Shown here: positions 32,554-43,971 of the stretch, piece by piece
Layout of the letters: every line of letters starts with the position of its first letter
How positions within the stretch are numbered: the first letter of the stretch is position 1
Assembly: GCA_020744425.1 (NCBI GenBank)
Contig: JAGMUV010000037.1
Span: forward strand, 62,001 to 126,000
DNA from: Dactylonectria macrodidyma
Lineage: Eukaryota; Ascomycota; Sordariomycetes; Hypocreales; Nectriaceae
DNA: 64,000 nt
Direction of reading: 5' to 3'
The notes under the pieces: model-generated
Told to the model about the DNA's origin: nothing
What the model saw: only the letters and a program-made list of their open reading frames with translations
The model's database searches: none
Program-made: the position numbers and the translations under genes

Positions 32554-33613
32554 CTGACTGTATATATCCACCTCTTGCCACCTAGATATCGCTCGGGCAG
32601 GGACGCTTTGCAAGGGCTCACGTGTCTGCAGCAACACACACCCGCAGGTGGTGCTAGCGGCTTACAAAACCGCCTTCTGGAGATAGGGTAACCGGGGAAT
32701 CTAGACAGGTAGGTCGGCTGGGGAGGTGATATGTGAACCTAGATAACATTAGCAATGGGTTAGATAGATTGGAGGGAAAGGGGAAGCAGCCGCCACCTTG
32801 GTGGGAGGTAGGTTGGCTGCAGAGCTAACCTATGAATCTAGATACTGTCAGCAACGCAGCTGTTGTCAGGGGCAATCGGTTGAACAATGGGGCAGCAGGG
32901 GTCCAGAGCTCCGGGCGACACCCTGGTCTACTACATTGGGCAGACGAAGTCCGGCAGCCAATTCGAGCACGAGTTGAGCACAGGCCAGACCAATTGGCCA
33001 ATCAGAAGAAGTTTTATGCTCTTGTTTCTGACTGAATAGAACGCCCTTCGGGCTGAATCATAATAGAAAAAAGGCGTAATAAGATGTACCTTTAATTTGC
33101 GGCATTTTAATTGGCCGGACCCCTCAAAAGCTACTGTGCCTTTCGGAACGAAAGGTTCTTCCTTCCGCGTCCTCTCCGCGTCCTCTGCGCTTCGCCACAC
33201 TTCGCCATCCTAAGCCACAGTCCAAACGCTACTCCGTCCGTCCGTTTTCGGAGCTCCTTTTTATAACTACAGAAAATGATTTATTTACAGAAAATGATTT
33301 GTCCTCAGTCTGACCTTTTTATAACTGCAGAAAATGGTTGCGATTTTGTCGTCAGTGGCACGGGGAAGACCGTCCTACCAGTGGCTCTCGGTTGTTTCTT
33401 TTCTACAAGTGGCGGTCGATTGTTTCTTTGGCCACCTGCCTCCTAACCTGATCTTCCTGTTCCCCCCGATGGCAGGGCCGGGTCTGAAACCTTCAATGTC
33501 AGACACTTGCTCTCTTTTGCTTCGACCGCTTTCCACGTCAGACATGGCGCGCCATTTGTTTTACCTCTCCTTTCCCTCCTCACCACACCCGTGGCTCATA
33601 TCCACTTGCTACC
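32554..33613. other. Region upstream of the Helitron gene, no gene called
   Basis: It probably includes the 5' end of the Helitron. GAACCTAGATAACATTAGCAA (near 32733) and GAATCTAGATACTGTCAGCAA (near 32833) look like a diverged direct repeat. At 33256-33339 a unit containing CAGAAAATG occurs three times (around 33270, 33288 and 33328), two of them preceded by CTTTTTATAACT. No protein family is recognisable. Confidence 0.5.
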
Positions 33614-33940
33614 ATGCCCAGGCAAGAACCAGTCAGAGTCCCAATTGATGAGATCCCCCGTACATGGGAAGATCTGGATGGGCAACGCACTCAGAATGGG
33701 ACCCGAGGGAGTCAGGGAACCTCTCAATCGACGGTTCCAAACTCCCTGGCGTCTCAGAGAGCCGTCCACCGCCCGCAAGGGCCGCTCAGTGTCAATTTTG
33801 ACGATGCCACTCTACAGGATCTCCTCAAGCTTCGAAGGGAGCTGGTCAGAGTCCCTCATGAGGAGATCCTCCGCGTGTTGGCTCTCCTCGAGCCCCGAAG
33901 GAAGCGGGTCAGAGTCCCTCATGAGCAGACATCTCAATAA
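33614..33940 (+). CDS. Hypothetical 108-residue ORF with internal RVPxE repeat
   Basis: I do not recognise this frame. It starts MPRQEPVRVPIDEIPR and has three copies of a short motif, RVPIDEI, RVPHEEI and RVPHEQ, coded by a repeated DNA word (GTCAGAGTCCC..TGA). It ends at the edge of an AT-rich block. It could be a small gene, an ORF fragment carried by the neighbouring Helitron relic, or chance. Its composition is Arg/Pro/Glu-rich. Confidence 0.25.
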   Translation: MPRQEPVRVPIDEIPRTWEDLDGQRTQNGTRGSQGTSQSTVPNSLASQRAVHRPQGPLSVNFDDATLQDLLKLRRELVRVPHEEILRVLALLEPRRKRVRVPHEQTSQ

Positions 33941-34420
33941 TAAATAAATACATAATTTTGGCATATTGTTATGTATTGTTAACTGTGTGCTCATATTGAT
34001 ATTTATTGTTAAGCTTATCAATAATTATTAATATAATCATGAAGGGGTCGGGAATGTCGTCGCCGCCTCCAGCAACATCCATCATCTTGCCATCTACTGC
34101 GACGCAGATATTGCGGATCGAGTCATGCTTCACTCAGCTGCTCAGACATTGCGGCTTCTAGATAGTCTTGGGATATCTCAACCGAAAGTCGTTCTCTGTC
34201 CCAAGAAATTGTACGCCTTGCGCAAAGGAATACCCAATCCGGATTGCCTGACATCGCAGGTAGTTATTGTGAAACGTCTCAGTAACGGCACTGGAAAATA
34301 GCGGGGGCCATATTATTAATTATTAATAATATATATTTATTGGCACCGTCTATATTGATATCGATATGGATAAGCTTAACAATAAATATGCCCATAACAA
34401 TAAATATATATTGATTACTG
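33941..34420. repeat. AT-rich inverted blocks around a 270-bp insert
   Basis: About 33945-34045 and about 34305-34420 are strongly AT-rich and share words in inverted orientation (TTATTGTTAAGCTTATC against GATAAGCTTAACAATAA). The stretch between is of normal composition and keeps one frame open over about 85 codons (AASSNIHHLAIYCDADIADR) with no family I recognise. This could be a MITE-like insertion that captured host sequence, or the broken start of the next Helitron relic. Confidence 0.45.
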
Positions 34421-37376
34421 AGATGTCTGGTCAGGTGTCGGACCTCGACGAGCATGAAGCGCGGCCCGCCCTGCTGAATGAGAGTCGCCAGTTTCTGATG
34501 AGGGCAGCAAATCGAATTTTTTCCGAGAGACAGCTCTCGGCTGTAGAGGTGTGTTACCATCTGCTGGGCTATCACACGGACTTTACCAACGTGCCGAACT
34601 GGTCCTTCCTAAATCTGACCGCATTGTATTGGGCCATCTTCCGGCGCTGGATGCATCTTCGTCGTCAGGCCGGCGTAGAGACAGATCTAGAGGAGCCTGC
34701 TGAGACGGTGCAGCTTAGGGAAGGCGGGCGTACCTTGTTGTACTTGGACGCTTATGCCTGCAGAGGTCAAGTTCTGAGATCTCTGTGCCTCTATGACTAT
34801 ATGTCGATGATTAACTTGGTGCGTCGCAGTGACCGAGATGAGGATGAAACCCACATCTCTCTCGAGGGATCCTCTCCCGAATGCCACGGCTGGCTGCAAG
34901 AACTTCGGCGACCTCACGAATACGCCATGCCGATCTTTCAAGGATACATCAGCAACGACCACGAGGACGAGCACCCCGTGTACTTCAAACGGTACGCTCC
35001 AGAGTCTATGATACCGACTCCGAGCCAGCTCTGACCCTTCTGCCTAGCAACTCTGTCCTCCATTTGGCCTTATTCGTACCTTGGGAAGACTTCCTTTCCG
35101 AGACACGCAGCGATATCACCGATATATGGTCGAACTATGAAGCTACTCTCTGCCGCCGGCTGCGTTTCCACGTCTCGAACATCTCCCTCCTCAGCAAATC
35201 AGCGGAAGACGCACGCAAAGACGCAAAGCTCTGGGCCAGCCGGTCGGAGGGCGACGATACGGTTGATGTAGAGCTTCCCCTGGATGAAGGCGACTGTAGT
35301 GAAGAGACTGCAACGACGGCTGCGCATCACCAAAACTATACAGCCCTCCTCCGGGCTCTGCACAATGCCGTGCGAGACTCCGACGCTACGAGGGACTCCC
35401 CAATCTTGCGGAGCCTGATCCGGGACCTGTGCCAAGAGAACCCGGCTGAAGAGGGTCGACCTTTTGTCCCACGTCACGAAGGTTTTTATCAGCAAATTCG
35501 CCGTAACCAGGATAGCTCCTTATACCAGTATCCGACTCTTTCTGGGGAGGATGTTCGGGCCGCGGCAAAGGCCCAGGACATGCTGCATCTCCGAATGCTC
35601 GATGAGATGGAGAGCGGTCTCCAATGTGGCACAACTTCCACGGGTAACGCCGACATCGACGATTTGCTTGTTCGGCATTGTGACACAGAGATTCCCATTC
35701 TGAGGCAAGATGAAGACCCAGTCATACAAGGTCCTGGAATATTTCTCGACGTAGGCCTCACCAAAAGCTTCGTGGAGCTGGGGCATCATGCCGCCTCCAG
35801 CTATACGCTCAACTATCTGCAAAGTATGGCTCTTCAGCTGGTGTGCAGCTTCTTGGACAAGTACGCTGCCAACCCTGACTCCGCTGGACAACATCTTCAG
35901 TACATTGGAGGACCAGGCGGTACTGGAAAATCCAGGATCGTCGATGCCTTGCGCTACGTATTCGCGGCCAGAGGTCAGTCGCATCATCTTCAGATTACCG
36001 GCACGTCCGGCAGTGCGGCAGCCCAGATCGGCGGGACGACGCTCCATTCGGCCTGCGGACTGGATACTCATCGCTCTCACAACACACGGCCTCCAACATT
36101 CTCGGAAGCTAAAAAATGGACGTGGAAGCAGAAGCTAGCCCTCGTGATCGACGAAGTTAGCATGCTTGGGGGAACCACTCTGTTCAACGCCAGCTGCCAT
36201 CTCCAGTCGCTCCGCGACTGCCTAGATAAGCCATTTGGCGGGATTCCCGTTGTTCTCTTGATGGGGGATTTCTATCAGTTCGCCCCAGTGCTAGAGACAA
36301 GCCTCCTGGTGGACCGAATCGTGGATCCGGCTTTCGCCGCCTCCCTGGGACAAGCGACCATTTCTCACCACCGTGGCTACAGTCTGTGGCTGATGTTCGA
36401 GACAGTCGTTCTTCTCCAAGAACAAGTTCGCGCACGAGACGATCCTCAGCTAGGCGCTCTTTTAGACAGAGTACGGGCGGGGACTCAGACGCAACAAGAC
36501 CTGGACCTGCTCAACACGAAGCTGGTGGACCGCTCCCAAATCACCTTCAAAGATGGTTTGCGCGCAATAACACCGCTCAACCGCAACCGATGGAGCCTCA
36601 ACATGGAAGCCGTGGTAGATTGGGCCCGGTTTAACAAGAGACATATCTCTGTCTTCGTCTCCACCCATACCTGGCGGTGTGGAACCCTATCTCAGAAGGA
36701 GATCGCCCAGACTATCGAACAAGGAGACGATTCTAACTGCAAGGTACCTGGTGTCTTCTTCTATGCCCAGGGGATGCCTGTAGTTGTCAACAAGAATATA
36801 TATACCGGCTTGAAGATTGTGAATGGGGCTGAGTTTACCGCTGCGGACGTCATCCCCGATCCGAAATCCCCAGGCTACCATCTTGCGGACGACGTCACCA
36901 TCCACTTTGGCCCGCCACTGGGCATATTATTGCAGTCGCGAGAGACAAAGGATTTAGCCGTCCCGTCCCTCCCAACGGGGACAGCGCTCATCCGACCTGT
37001 CTCACACACCCTCAATCCAGCCAACTCCCACTTCAGGTTCCTATCGGGGAAATGCACTCGCCGGGGATTGACGGTTGTCCCGGCCTTTGTCCTCACTGAC
37101 TATAAAGCCCAAAGCAAGACGTTTGTGGAAGTGCTCTTGGAGCTGCGAGGAAATCGTATGACCGATGGCCAACCTTCTAAATGCGACTTTACTAGTCTCT
37201 ATGTGCAGCTGTCCAGGTGTAGGACACTACAAGGAATCAAGCTTCTCAGTCCCGTACGACACCAGGATTTCATCGGGAATAAGCTGGACCAGAGTATAGT
37301 TGATGGCATGCAGAGGTTGACAAATCTAGCAGCAGAAACGAGACGGATATTTGAAAGTCAGCAAAGCCATGCGTAG
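34366..37376 (+). pseudogene. Truncated Helitron Pif1-type helicase
   Basis: Two overlapping frames make a helicase-half Helitron protein without the Rep domain. The first (34366-35034) holds the middle part (SERQLSAVEVCYHLLG, GRTLLYLDAY). The frame then shifts near 35010, and the second runs to 37376 with GGPGGTGKSRIVDAL (Walker A), LALVIDEVSMLGG (Walker B), VVLLMGDFYQFAPV and LYVQLSRCRTLQGI. The N-terminal half, including the HUH nuclease, is absent and the 5' edge meets the AT-rich block. It belongs to a different Helitron lineage from the intact element at 27.6-32.6 kb and lies in the opposite orientation. Helicase motifs are well kept despite the frameshift. Confidence 0.85.
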
Positions 37377-37467
37377 GACAGCGTGAGATACCATCCAAAA
37401 GATCGCCCGACGGTGAGACACAACGTTTCTGTTATTCAGGACACACGCCTATGGCAAATTACGACCC

Positions 37468-38142
37468 CTACATCTCATAAGGCGACCTCACTGCCCGCCA
37501 ATCATCCGGATCCTTCTCACCTCCATTCCCCGGCCGGAACTCCTTCTGTTCCTCACAATAATCTTTCCACCACTCTTCGAAGGCCTGTCGATTGTACAGA
37601 CTTCTCGGCGCGCCTTCTCCCTCTCCGAAGAGGTCCAGAATGCGGTCACAGTACATCCATACGCCCTCAAGATGCTGCGGCGGCAACGGCTTCATGTCCT
37701 TGCGCGCGACCACCACGGTGCCGACATATGACTCCCACTCCGGGGACGCAAACCCGGTCTCGGCGTCGATATTGAGATACGTGGCGATCTGGTTGTCGAG
37801 GTCGGCCCGGTTTGCGGATTGAGTGCCTACGCGGTAGAGGGCCAGCGGGACCTCGATAAGTCCTGGCACAGGAGGCACGGGCTGCGAGAAGACGGGATGA
37901 TCTGCCTGGATCGTCGTGGCGGACCAAGGCGCGAATTTCAGTCTCTCAACGTCGCACCGGACGATGACGGCTTGGATGGACCCCGACGTGCTGTGTGTTG
38001 CCGTCGATGCCGGTGCAGCCGACTGGGAGGTGGCTGGAGCAGGTGCTGGGTTTGCTTCGACCGGAAGCACCTGCTGAGTGGGGGTTTGTGGCTCGGAATC
38101 GGTGTCTATGTTGTCCCATTTGGAGTAATCGATTGGCGCCAT
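37468..38142 (-). CDS. Conserved hypothetical protein with Cdc37-like first residues
   Basis: A single-exon frame of 224 residues. It starts MAPIDYSKWDNIDTDSE, close to the IDYSKWD opening of Cdc37, the Hsp90 kinase co-chaperone, followed by an Ala/Pro/Thr linker (about residues 20-55). The remaining 165 residues (RADLDNQIATYLNIDAETGF, VGTVVVARKDMKPLPPQH, YNRQAFEEWWKDYCEEQ) are not the Cdc37 fold as I know it. I have the impression that this combination recurs in ascomycetes as an unnamed family. It is intact. Its stop lies 91 bp from the end of the Helitron relic, and it is divergent from the DUF6604-like gene. Function unknown; a client-binding or MYND-like role would be a guess. Confidence 0.75.
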   Translation of the reverse strand: MAPIDYSKWDNIDTDSEPQTPTQQVLPVEANPAPAPATSQSAAPASTATHSTSGSIQAVIVRCDVERLKFAPWSATTIQADHPVFSQPVPPVPGLIEVPLALYRVGTQSANRADLDNQIATYLNIDAETGFASPEWESYVGTVVVARKDMKPLPPQHLEGVWMYCDRILDLFGEGEGAPRSLYNRQAFEEWWKDYCEEQKEFRPGNGGEKDPDDWRAVRSPYEM

Positions 38143-38682
38143 GGAGAGTGGCTCAGTACTACAACCTGAGGAAGATCAGGCGATCGAAGAAATAAAGAAA
38201 AGGATATAATATATAAATTGCTATTTCGGAAGCTTTCAGTTTTGTTAACTAGGAGAATTGAGGAGTCAAGTTCTTAAAGTTCCCATGGTATCGAATCCTA
38301 CGTCACACGGCAGATAAGGTTCTGGGCTGTAAGCCACAGTGATGCGAAACAAAACCTTCGCCCTTTACTCACCTCCCAAAGGACATCCTAACGCTGTATA
38401 CCCTCCGTCAATATACCGAGTCGTCATCGAAGAGTCATAGGGAAATCAGAGGATCCGACGGACGTTCCGAAAGGCATTGGCGGGCCCGCAGGGACCGGTC
38501 TCCTGTTGTCTTGTGAGCACTCGTGGGATCTGACATCCGGAAGGTGTCACATGACCCCACTTTTCCGATGGGTAGACATTGCCTGACTTCTATGTAGCCA
38601 CCCAAACCTCGTCATTATTTGCCCTTATAGTTTGGTGATTTGTTTTCCCGGGCTCAATATCTGTGACAGCCCAAGTACCAAC
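38143..38682. promoter_or_regulatory. Shared divergent upstream region (540 bp)
   Basis: It separates the minus-strand hypothetical gene (start 38142) from the plus-strand DUF6604-like gene (start 38683), so both promoters must lie here. I see no clear TATA or repeated operator-like motif. Confidence 0.5.
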
Positions 38683-41639
38683 ATGGACGGCCAATCGGTC
38701 TCGTCCTACCTCGCATACAAGCAAGACACGAGCGCCTTCTTGTCTTGGCTTGGTTCCGCCTCCAAAGTGTGCGGTTGGAGGCAGCCCAAGAGGAAAAAGG
38801 GTGCTACGTCAGAGGTGAAATCGCCGGTTTTTACCCTCACCCTGGCTGACAAGGGCTCTCAAAGACTGAAAGGCAGAGCGCGAAAGGAAGCAAAGGAGGC
38901 CGCAGCGGCAGGTGCCGGCCAACCAGGAACCACTCCTGCATTTTCGCGCTCGGTAACAGTGTTGCCGAAGCGGACCTTTACTACAGCCGAGTTAATTCAG
39001 CAGATTGAGCTGGTTAGCCAGGCTGATGCAGCACAAAGACCAGAGGTGCGGATGCCAGTCGCTGTCTACAAGGCTCTGCAACGTGCAATCGGGGCCAGAG
39101 AGCGCTTTGCAAGATGGTATCGACGGACTGGGGCCAGCAGCGATGATTCCATGGAAAGTCACGACTATTTCACCGGTATCCTGAGCAAGGCCCTCATTCT
39201 TCTTCGGGGCGTTGACAATGGTCCCGGCCATGCCGCCGCCCATCCTTCAGACGGCAAAACAAGCGACATCAACTTCATGGCGTGAGTTCTGCTGTTTATC
39301 CCTGCATCTCCGTCTCCGTACAATGTGAATCACCCATCTGACCTCTAGCAGGAATATGTTTGCGTCTCTTCAGGTGGAAGACACCTCTGAGGAAACCGAC
39401 GATCAAGCCTGCTTTAACAGCCAACCTGCCTCGCCTAGCGCCTTAACAGGAACGGATAGCAGTGTCCAGTTCGGCATCGAAGAGGACAAAAAGATGGCTG
39501 AGATCGACTTTGCCATCTTCTCCATCTTTGAAGACGTACACCGCCTTCGCGCTGAGACGCAACGGATTTGGGCCCGACTGAAGGATGGCGACATGAGCCT
39601 CATTCAAGCCACGCTGTCCCTCGCCGCGGTGATAGAGCTGGTGCGACGGGCCGAGGAAGAAGCAATGCAAGTGGTGGCCTCGCACACCACACCGGAATAC
39701 TTCGCCGGTGCTTTCAGCACGGGGTCTTACCAATTTTTCGTGGGAAGGATCTACAATTCCAAGGCGCTCGGCAGAGAAAACGAATATAGCGTGAACGATA
39801 AGGAGCACGCAATTGTCATTACGCCTTTCGACGAATTTGTTCTTCTGCCTCTTGGCCACACACTGGTCAAGTTCCAACACTTCTGGTTCAGAGATCATGA
39901 CCTCACGATGCCCGTCATCCCGCTGCCTCCTCTGAGGATGGATTACAAAAGCGCGGCCAGCCTGCTGGATGATCCTCGATATCGAAACTTTGAGGCTGAG
40001 GATCAGCTTCTGGTTCAATTATGCCACGAGATGAGATTCATCGAGGACATCCGGAAAGGAAAGTTCTTACACCCGTACAGCCTGGAAGACAAGGAGGCTA
40101 TCAAGGAGTCGATTTTACCGTTTGACGACTTCTTTCACAGTGCTATTCGTCCGATCTGGGATCAAGGACTAATCAGCATGCCGAGTGCATTCGCAGCCAG
40201 GGCCATGGTGGATATGTACGAAATTTGCGGCCCATATCTCAACGGAAGCCAGCTACTATCAAAAGAGGCCAGACCATACACAGAGCGGTTTGGCTTTGCT
40301 CAAGACAGCGATGAGGTCGTTGACATGCTTGGTCTCCGGGACCTCATCATACCACGATTGACAGACACCCGACAACTGCTTGCCACGCTCTGGCGGAGAT
40401 CAACGAATGACCTGACTCACGATTCATTTTGGCTTAAGCACAGGGAAAGGTTCGGCGAAAGGATACAGATTGCACGAAAGAAGATGGCTAGCGGCGGAGG
40501 CGAGGGCTTTGAGAAATTTCGACCCAAGGACCACAAGGTTTTGACTTGCAACCCCTTCGATGACCAATGGGCCGCTACTTTCACTGGCATTTGGTATCAT
40601 GAGTCTCCCAGCTTTTTTAGGGACACCAACCTCTTATATGGCGGAACAGCCCTTTTAGAGGTTGTATCTGTAACTGAACAGGCTGGGATCGCTATTGCTA
40701 ATGAGAGCATGTCTCTCTTTTGTATGGCACATATATACGTAAGTGTCCTAAACCTACCTCCTTGAACATACATTGGTAGTAAATATTGAGAAGGAATAAC
40801 TGACAATACCTTAGAACGCTGCAAGACAGCTTGGTGGACTGGATATATATTGGCCAGAGCTGGATCGCGTTATGGAACTCCACGCCGCGGCTCTTTTTGC
40901 CAACAACGTCCCTACAACACCACAAGCCATATTTGACAGATTCAAGTACCGGATTGGCATGGGAGCACGTTCGAACTTTTCTCGCTCATTCGCGTCCTCG
41001 TTCTCCACAGGGGGCAAAACCCCGCAACCGCAGGGCCCATGGATGCTCCGGCCGACCCCGACGTCGACCACGATTCGAGAGTTTTTGGATGCGAATGCCG
41101 GCCCACGCTCTCTCCCGAGATTGGTTCACCAGCTAGAAGGCCAAGCCTCGCAGCAGAATTAGTCTGTACCAGAACAGTCCCGCCGGAAGCTTCGAGTATC
41201 TGCTACCCCCTCGGCCTTGGCAACTGGGTCTATCGCAGGCACCAGCCAACGACAGATGACCCAGCAAACACTCCAGCACTTTGAGAAGTATCTTGACGCT
41301 GTTCTTCCCGACATGCGGCTTGATTACATCACATTGACTCGCACCTGTGATGGCCTGCTTGACACTCTGCGTGCCGAGCTGCTTGCCAAGTTCGACATCT
41401 CGTACACGCTCAAGAACGGGCAGACACGCCGCTCTGACGACATGCACAATGCATTTGGTCGGGTGGAGACCGTCTTGTGCATCTTCCAGGAGACCGCGAA
41501 TGCTGCAGACCTGCACGAAGCGATGAAACGAAAGAAGTATAGGGGCTTGGATACTGAGATTTCGCCCTTGGGCAAACAGCTCGAATACGCCGCCGAGTTT
41601 TTGAGGCTACATTTAACATGGGCTAGCCGAAGCGGATAA
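38683..41639 (+). CDS. DUF6604-domain-like protein with an in-frame TAG
   Basis: Three exons: 38683-39281, 39349-40738 and 40815-41639. Introns of 67 nt (GTGAGT to CTCTAG) and 76 nt (GTAAGT to CTTAG) join in frame. The N-terminus (SYLAYKQDTSAFLSWLGSAS) and the overall plan of a basic linker, then long alpha-helical regions (FAIFSIFEDVHRLRAETQRI, FHSAIRPIWDQGLI), fit the large fungal DUF6604 proteins, whose function is unknown. I start at the ATG at 38683 (ACCAACATGG); one at 38632 would add 17 residues. A TAG at 41160-41162 would end the protein at 778 residues, but the same frame stays open for 158 more codons (SVPEQSRRKLRV ... DAVLPDMRLDYITLTRTCDG). CAG to TAG is the simplest cause. Confidence 0.8.
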
Positions 41640-41758
41640 CGTACCGTAGTCACAATGTCCCGATTCTTTTAGTGGTACGTTTGCAGAGTAGCTTGCAGGT
41701 ACGGAAACAGTCGTTTAACATTGTCGCGGTCCGGCTCCCTGATGCAGCGTTCGACATA

Positions 41759-43952
41759 CCATGCAGTACCCACCTCCCGCTGATACCCCTCTACCGGTAA
41801 GCCAAAAAAAAATTCCCCACACAAAATTCACTTTTTCAACCTCATGGGAAAAACTTAACAAAAACAGTCAAAATAAATTTATTTCCAGAATTCGGGTTAG
41901 AACTGAATAAATTTTAATATTTTCTCGGTCTTTTTACTTCACGGCCGCTGCGGGTGCGTACGACGGGTAACTCTTCCGCCTCCGAATTTGAACTTCCATC
42001 CTCTTGCATCCCTCCCACCTCAATCGTATCCTCAACAGCCCCTGTCTCTTCAATTGCCTGGATTGGCTCGGGAATAGTTTCATCAGCCACTGGAGCCTCA
42101 GCCAATGTCATGAACTTCTTGTTGGGATTGGGTATCGCCTTCCTCTTCTTGCCTCTACTCAACCGGCCGACTTCCTCCTCCAGACTAGTGATTCTTGTGC
42201 TCAGGGAGGCTATCTTTGACTCCTGGGCTTCAAACCCTTTCGATATCACAGAATACCGTCTTCTGGTTGAAGGGCTCTTGTTCTTTCCCAGATCTCTGAT
42301 ATGACGGCTGGTCTTTGGCGTATTATCAGAGTCGCGTTGTCTGTCACTGAGGCCCTCTGATGCAGGCGTCGTTTCCTTCTTGTCTGGTTGAATCTCTGGA
42401 TGTATGAGCGCTTTCCGTCGTGAAATTGGCCAATTTCCAATCACTCTCCAACCAGAGAGGATATTTTTCTTAGTCATACCTACTTCCCTGGCTTTGGCAT
42501 ATGCCTTAATGAAGTTGACCTTATCGACCGGCGCAGAATCAGTCAGGATTGCCAGTTTTTGGAGTTCTTTGCGATATGCAGCTTTGGAGGCATTAAAAAC
42601 GCCATTATCCAGCGGCTGGAGACCATGAGAGCAATGTGCCGGCAGGTAACAGCAATATACGTTATTCAAAAAGCACGTAGCCACCCACTCATCCTGGATT
42701 TTGAGTCAACGACATTTATGATTCAGAACAGGTAGATACTCACAGATACATGGCTTCCATGGCCATCTAATATAATAAGTCTCGCATCAGACTCATCCGC
42801 TGGTTGGGTTTGAGGCAGATAGACCTTTTTGAGCCACTCAACTGCGATGTGGTTGTCCGTCCAGCCATTTTCAGAAGTGATATAATACCAGTCGGCTATC
42901 TTCTTGAACTCATCGATAAACCACTGCTGCTGAAGTTCTTTGCCTTTGAAAATAATACCAGGTTTCAGAAGACGGCCATCTGCTGTCACGGCTTCGATAA
43001 AGCTAGTCCAAGCGCGTGACTGAGAGCCTTTGAGGAAGGCCTTCCTCTTAGGATCGCTACTGCCGATAACCAAGGAATCCAGGCCTAGATTCAGAATGGA
43101 TTAGTGGGATTGATGATCAAAACGATAAATACTCACCAAATCCAGCCATGATACCGCCCTCGTCAACATTAACAGTGTTCTCAGGCTTGATCCAGCCATA
43201 CTCGCTTTCCCGGATATCAAAGTACCAATTGACGCCCATTGGAGTAAAAGAATTGAATCTCGCAGCCTCCTGACGTTTTCCTACCTTCGTCTTGATCTTT
43301 GGATGACGTTTTATGAACCTGGCTAGCCAGTGTACACCGATAGGTCTTTCCCTGCCTTGTTGCCTTATAAGGGCAGCGACGGTGGCGCGAACTTGACTGT
43401 GAGAAGGGGCATAGCTCAAGGCCTCTTGCCGAAGTATCCATGTAGCTAACCTGGTCTCCTGAGACTTGGATAATAGCTGGGCAGGATGGGTGACCTCGGA
43501 CTTAGACGGTAGACCTCTTAATCGGTCCGACAGAGTGGTCTGAGGCATGCCGTGCTTCTGAGCGGATTGGTTCTGGGAGAGGCCGTTATCTGTGACATCT
43601 AATATTGCTTCAATAGTGCCATTCTCTGTATAAGACATTCGAGGCATTTTTGAAGCGATTATGGAAGGCTGGTGTTGATAAAATTTGATGAAGCTTCAGG
43701 GAGGCTGGTCCACCAAGGAGGCATTTTGAGAAATTTTACATTAGCATCATGCGACCATACCGCTTATGTGACCAAAAAAGCAATGTGATAATATCAAACG
43801 ACATGAAACTCTTAGTAAAACAGACATTGTTTCATGGCAATAGCTTCAATTTTGGCCGAGCACCGTGTAATTGAAGCTGGGTATTTTGTATGGGGAAATT
43901 TTGTTTTTGCTTACCGGTAGAGGGGTCTTACCGGTGGAGGGGTACTGCATGG
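41759..43952 (-). mobile_element. pogo/Fot-type DNA transposon (pogo-2), 2.2 kb
   Basis: Inverted ends of about 45 bp begin CCATGCAGTACCC and contain the repeated word TACCGGTAGAGGGG; TA borders both sides (41757-41758 and 43953-43954). The two ends are similar but not identical (for example CCACCTCCCGCTGATA against the other arm), so it is older than the MULE. Its transposase is intact. It separates the end of the DUF6604-like gene from the ORF at 43972. Confidence 0.92.
41914..43647 (-). CDS. pogo/Fot transposase, second subfamily
   Basis: Three exons (43647-43137, 43084-42744, 42693-41914) encode 543 residues. The introns are 52 nt (GTGAGT, CACTAAT, CTAG) and 50 nt (GTGAGT, GACTCAA, CCAG). 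The first two exons are 511 and 341 nt, the same lengths as in pogo-1, so gene structure is conserved. It has the psq-type HTH (NGLSQNQSAQKHGMPQ), the CENP-B HTH (WLARFIKRHPKIKTKVGK), and catalytic D162, D277 and D313 in the same motifs. The C-terminus has a coiled-coil-like stretch (SLSTRITSLEEEVGRLSRGK) and the tail RSGREVKRPRKY. There are no breaks, so it is probably functional. It may also mobilise the lone end at 15949-15993. Confidence 0.93.
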
Positions 43953-43971
43953 TACAGCGCTGCTATGGCAT

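Noticed and set aside
21180..41162. TAG stop-codon reassignment or programmed readthrough
   Set aside because: TAG is used as the normal terminator of several intact genes here (MFS, GPCR, piggyBac, MULE), and other frame breaks accompany these stops; mutation is simpler.
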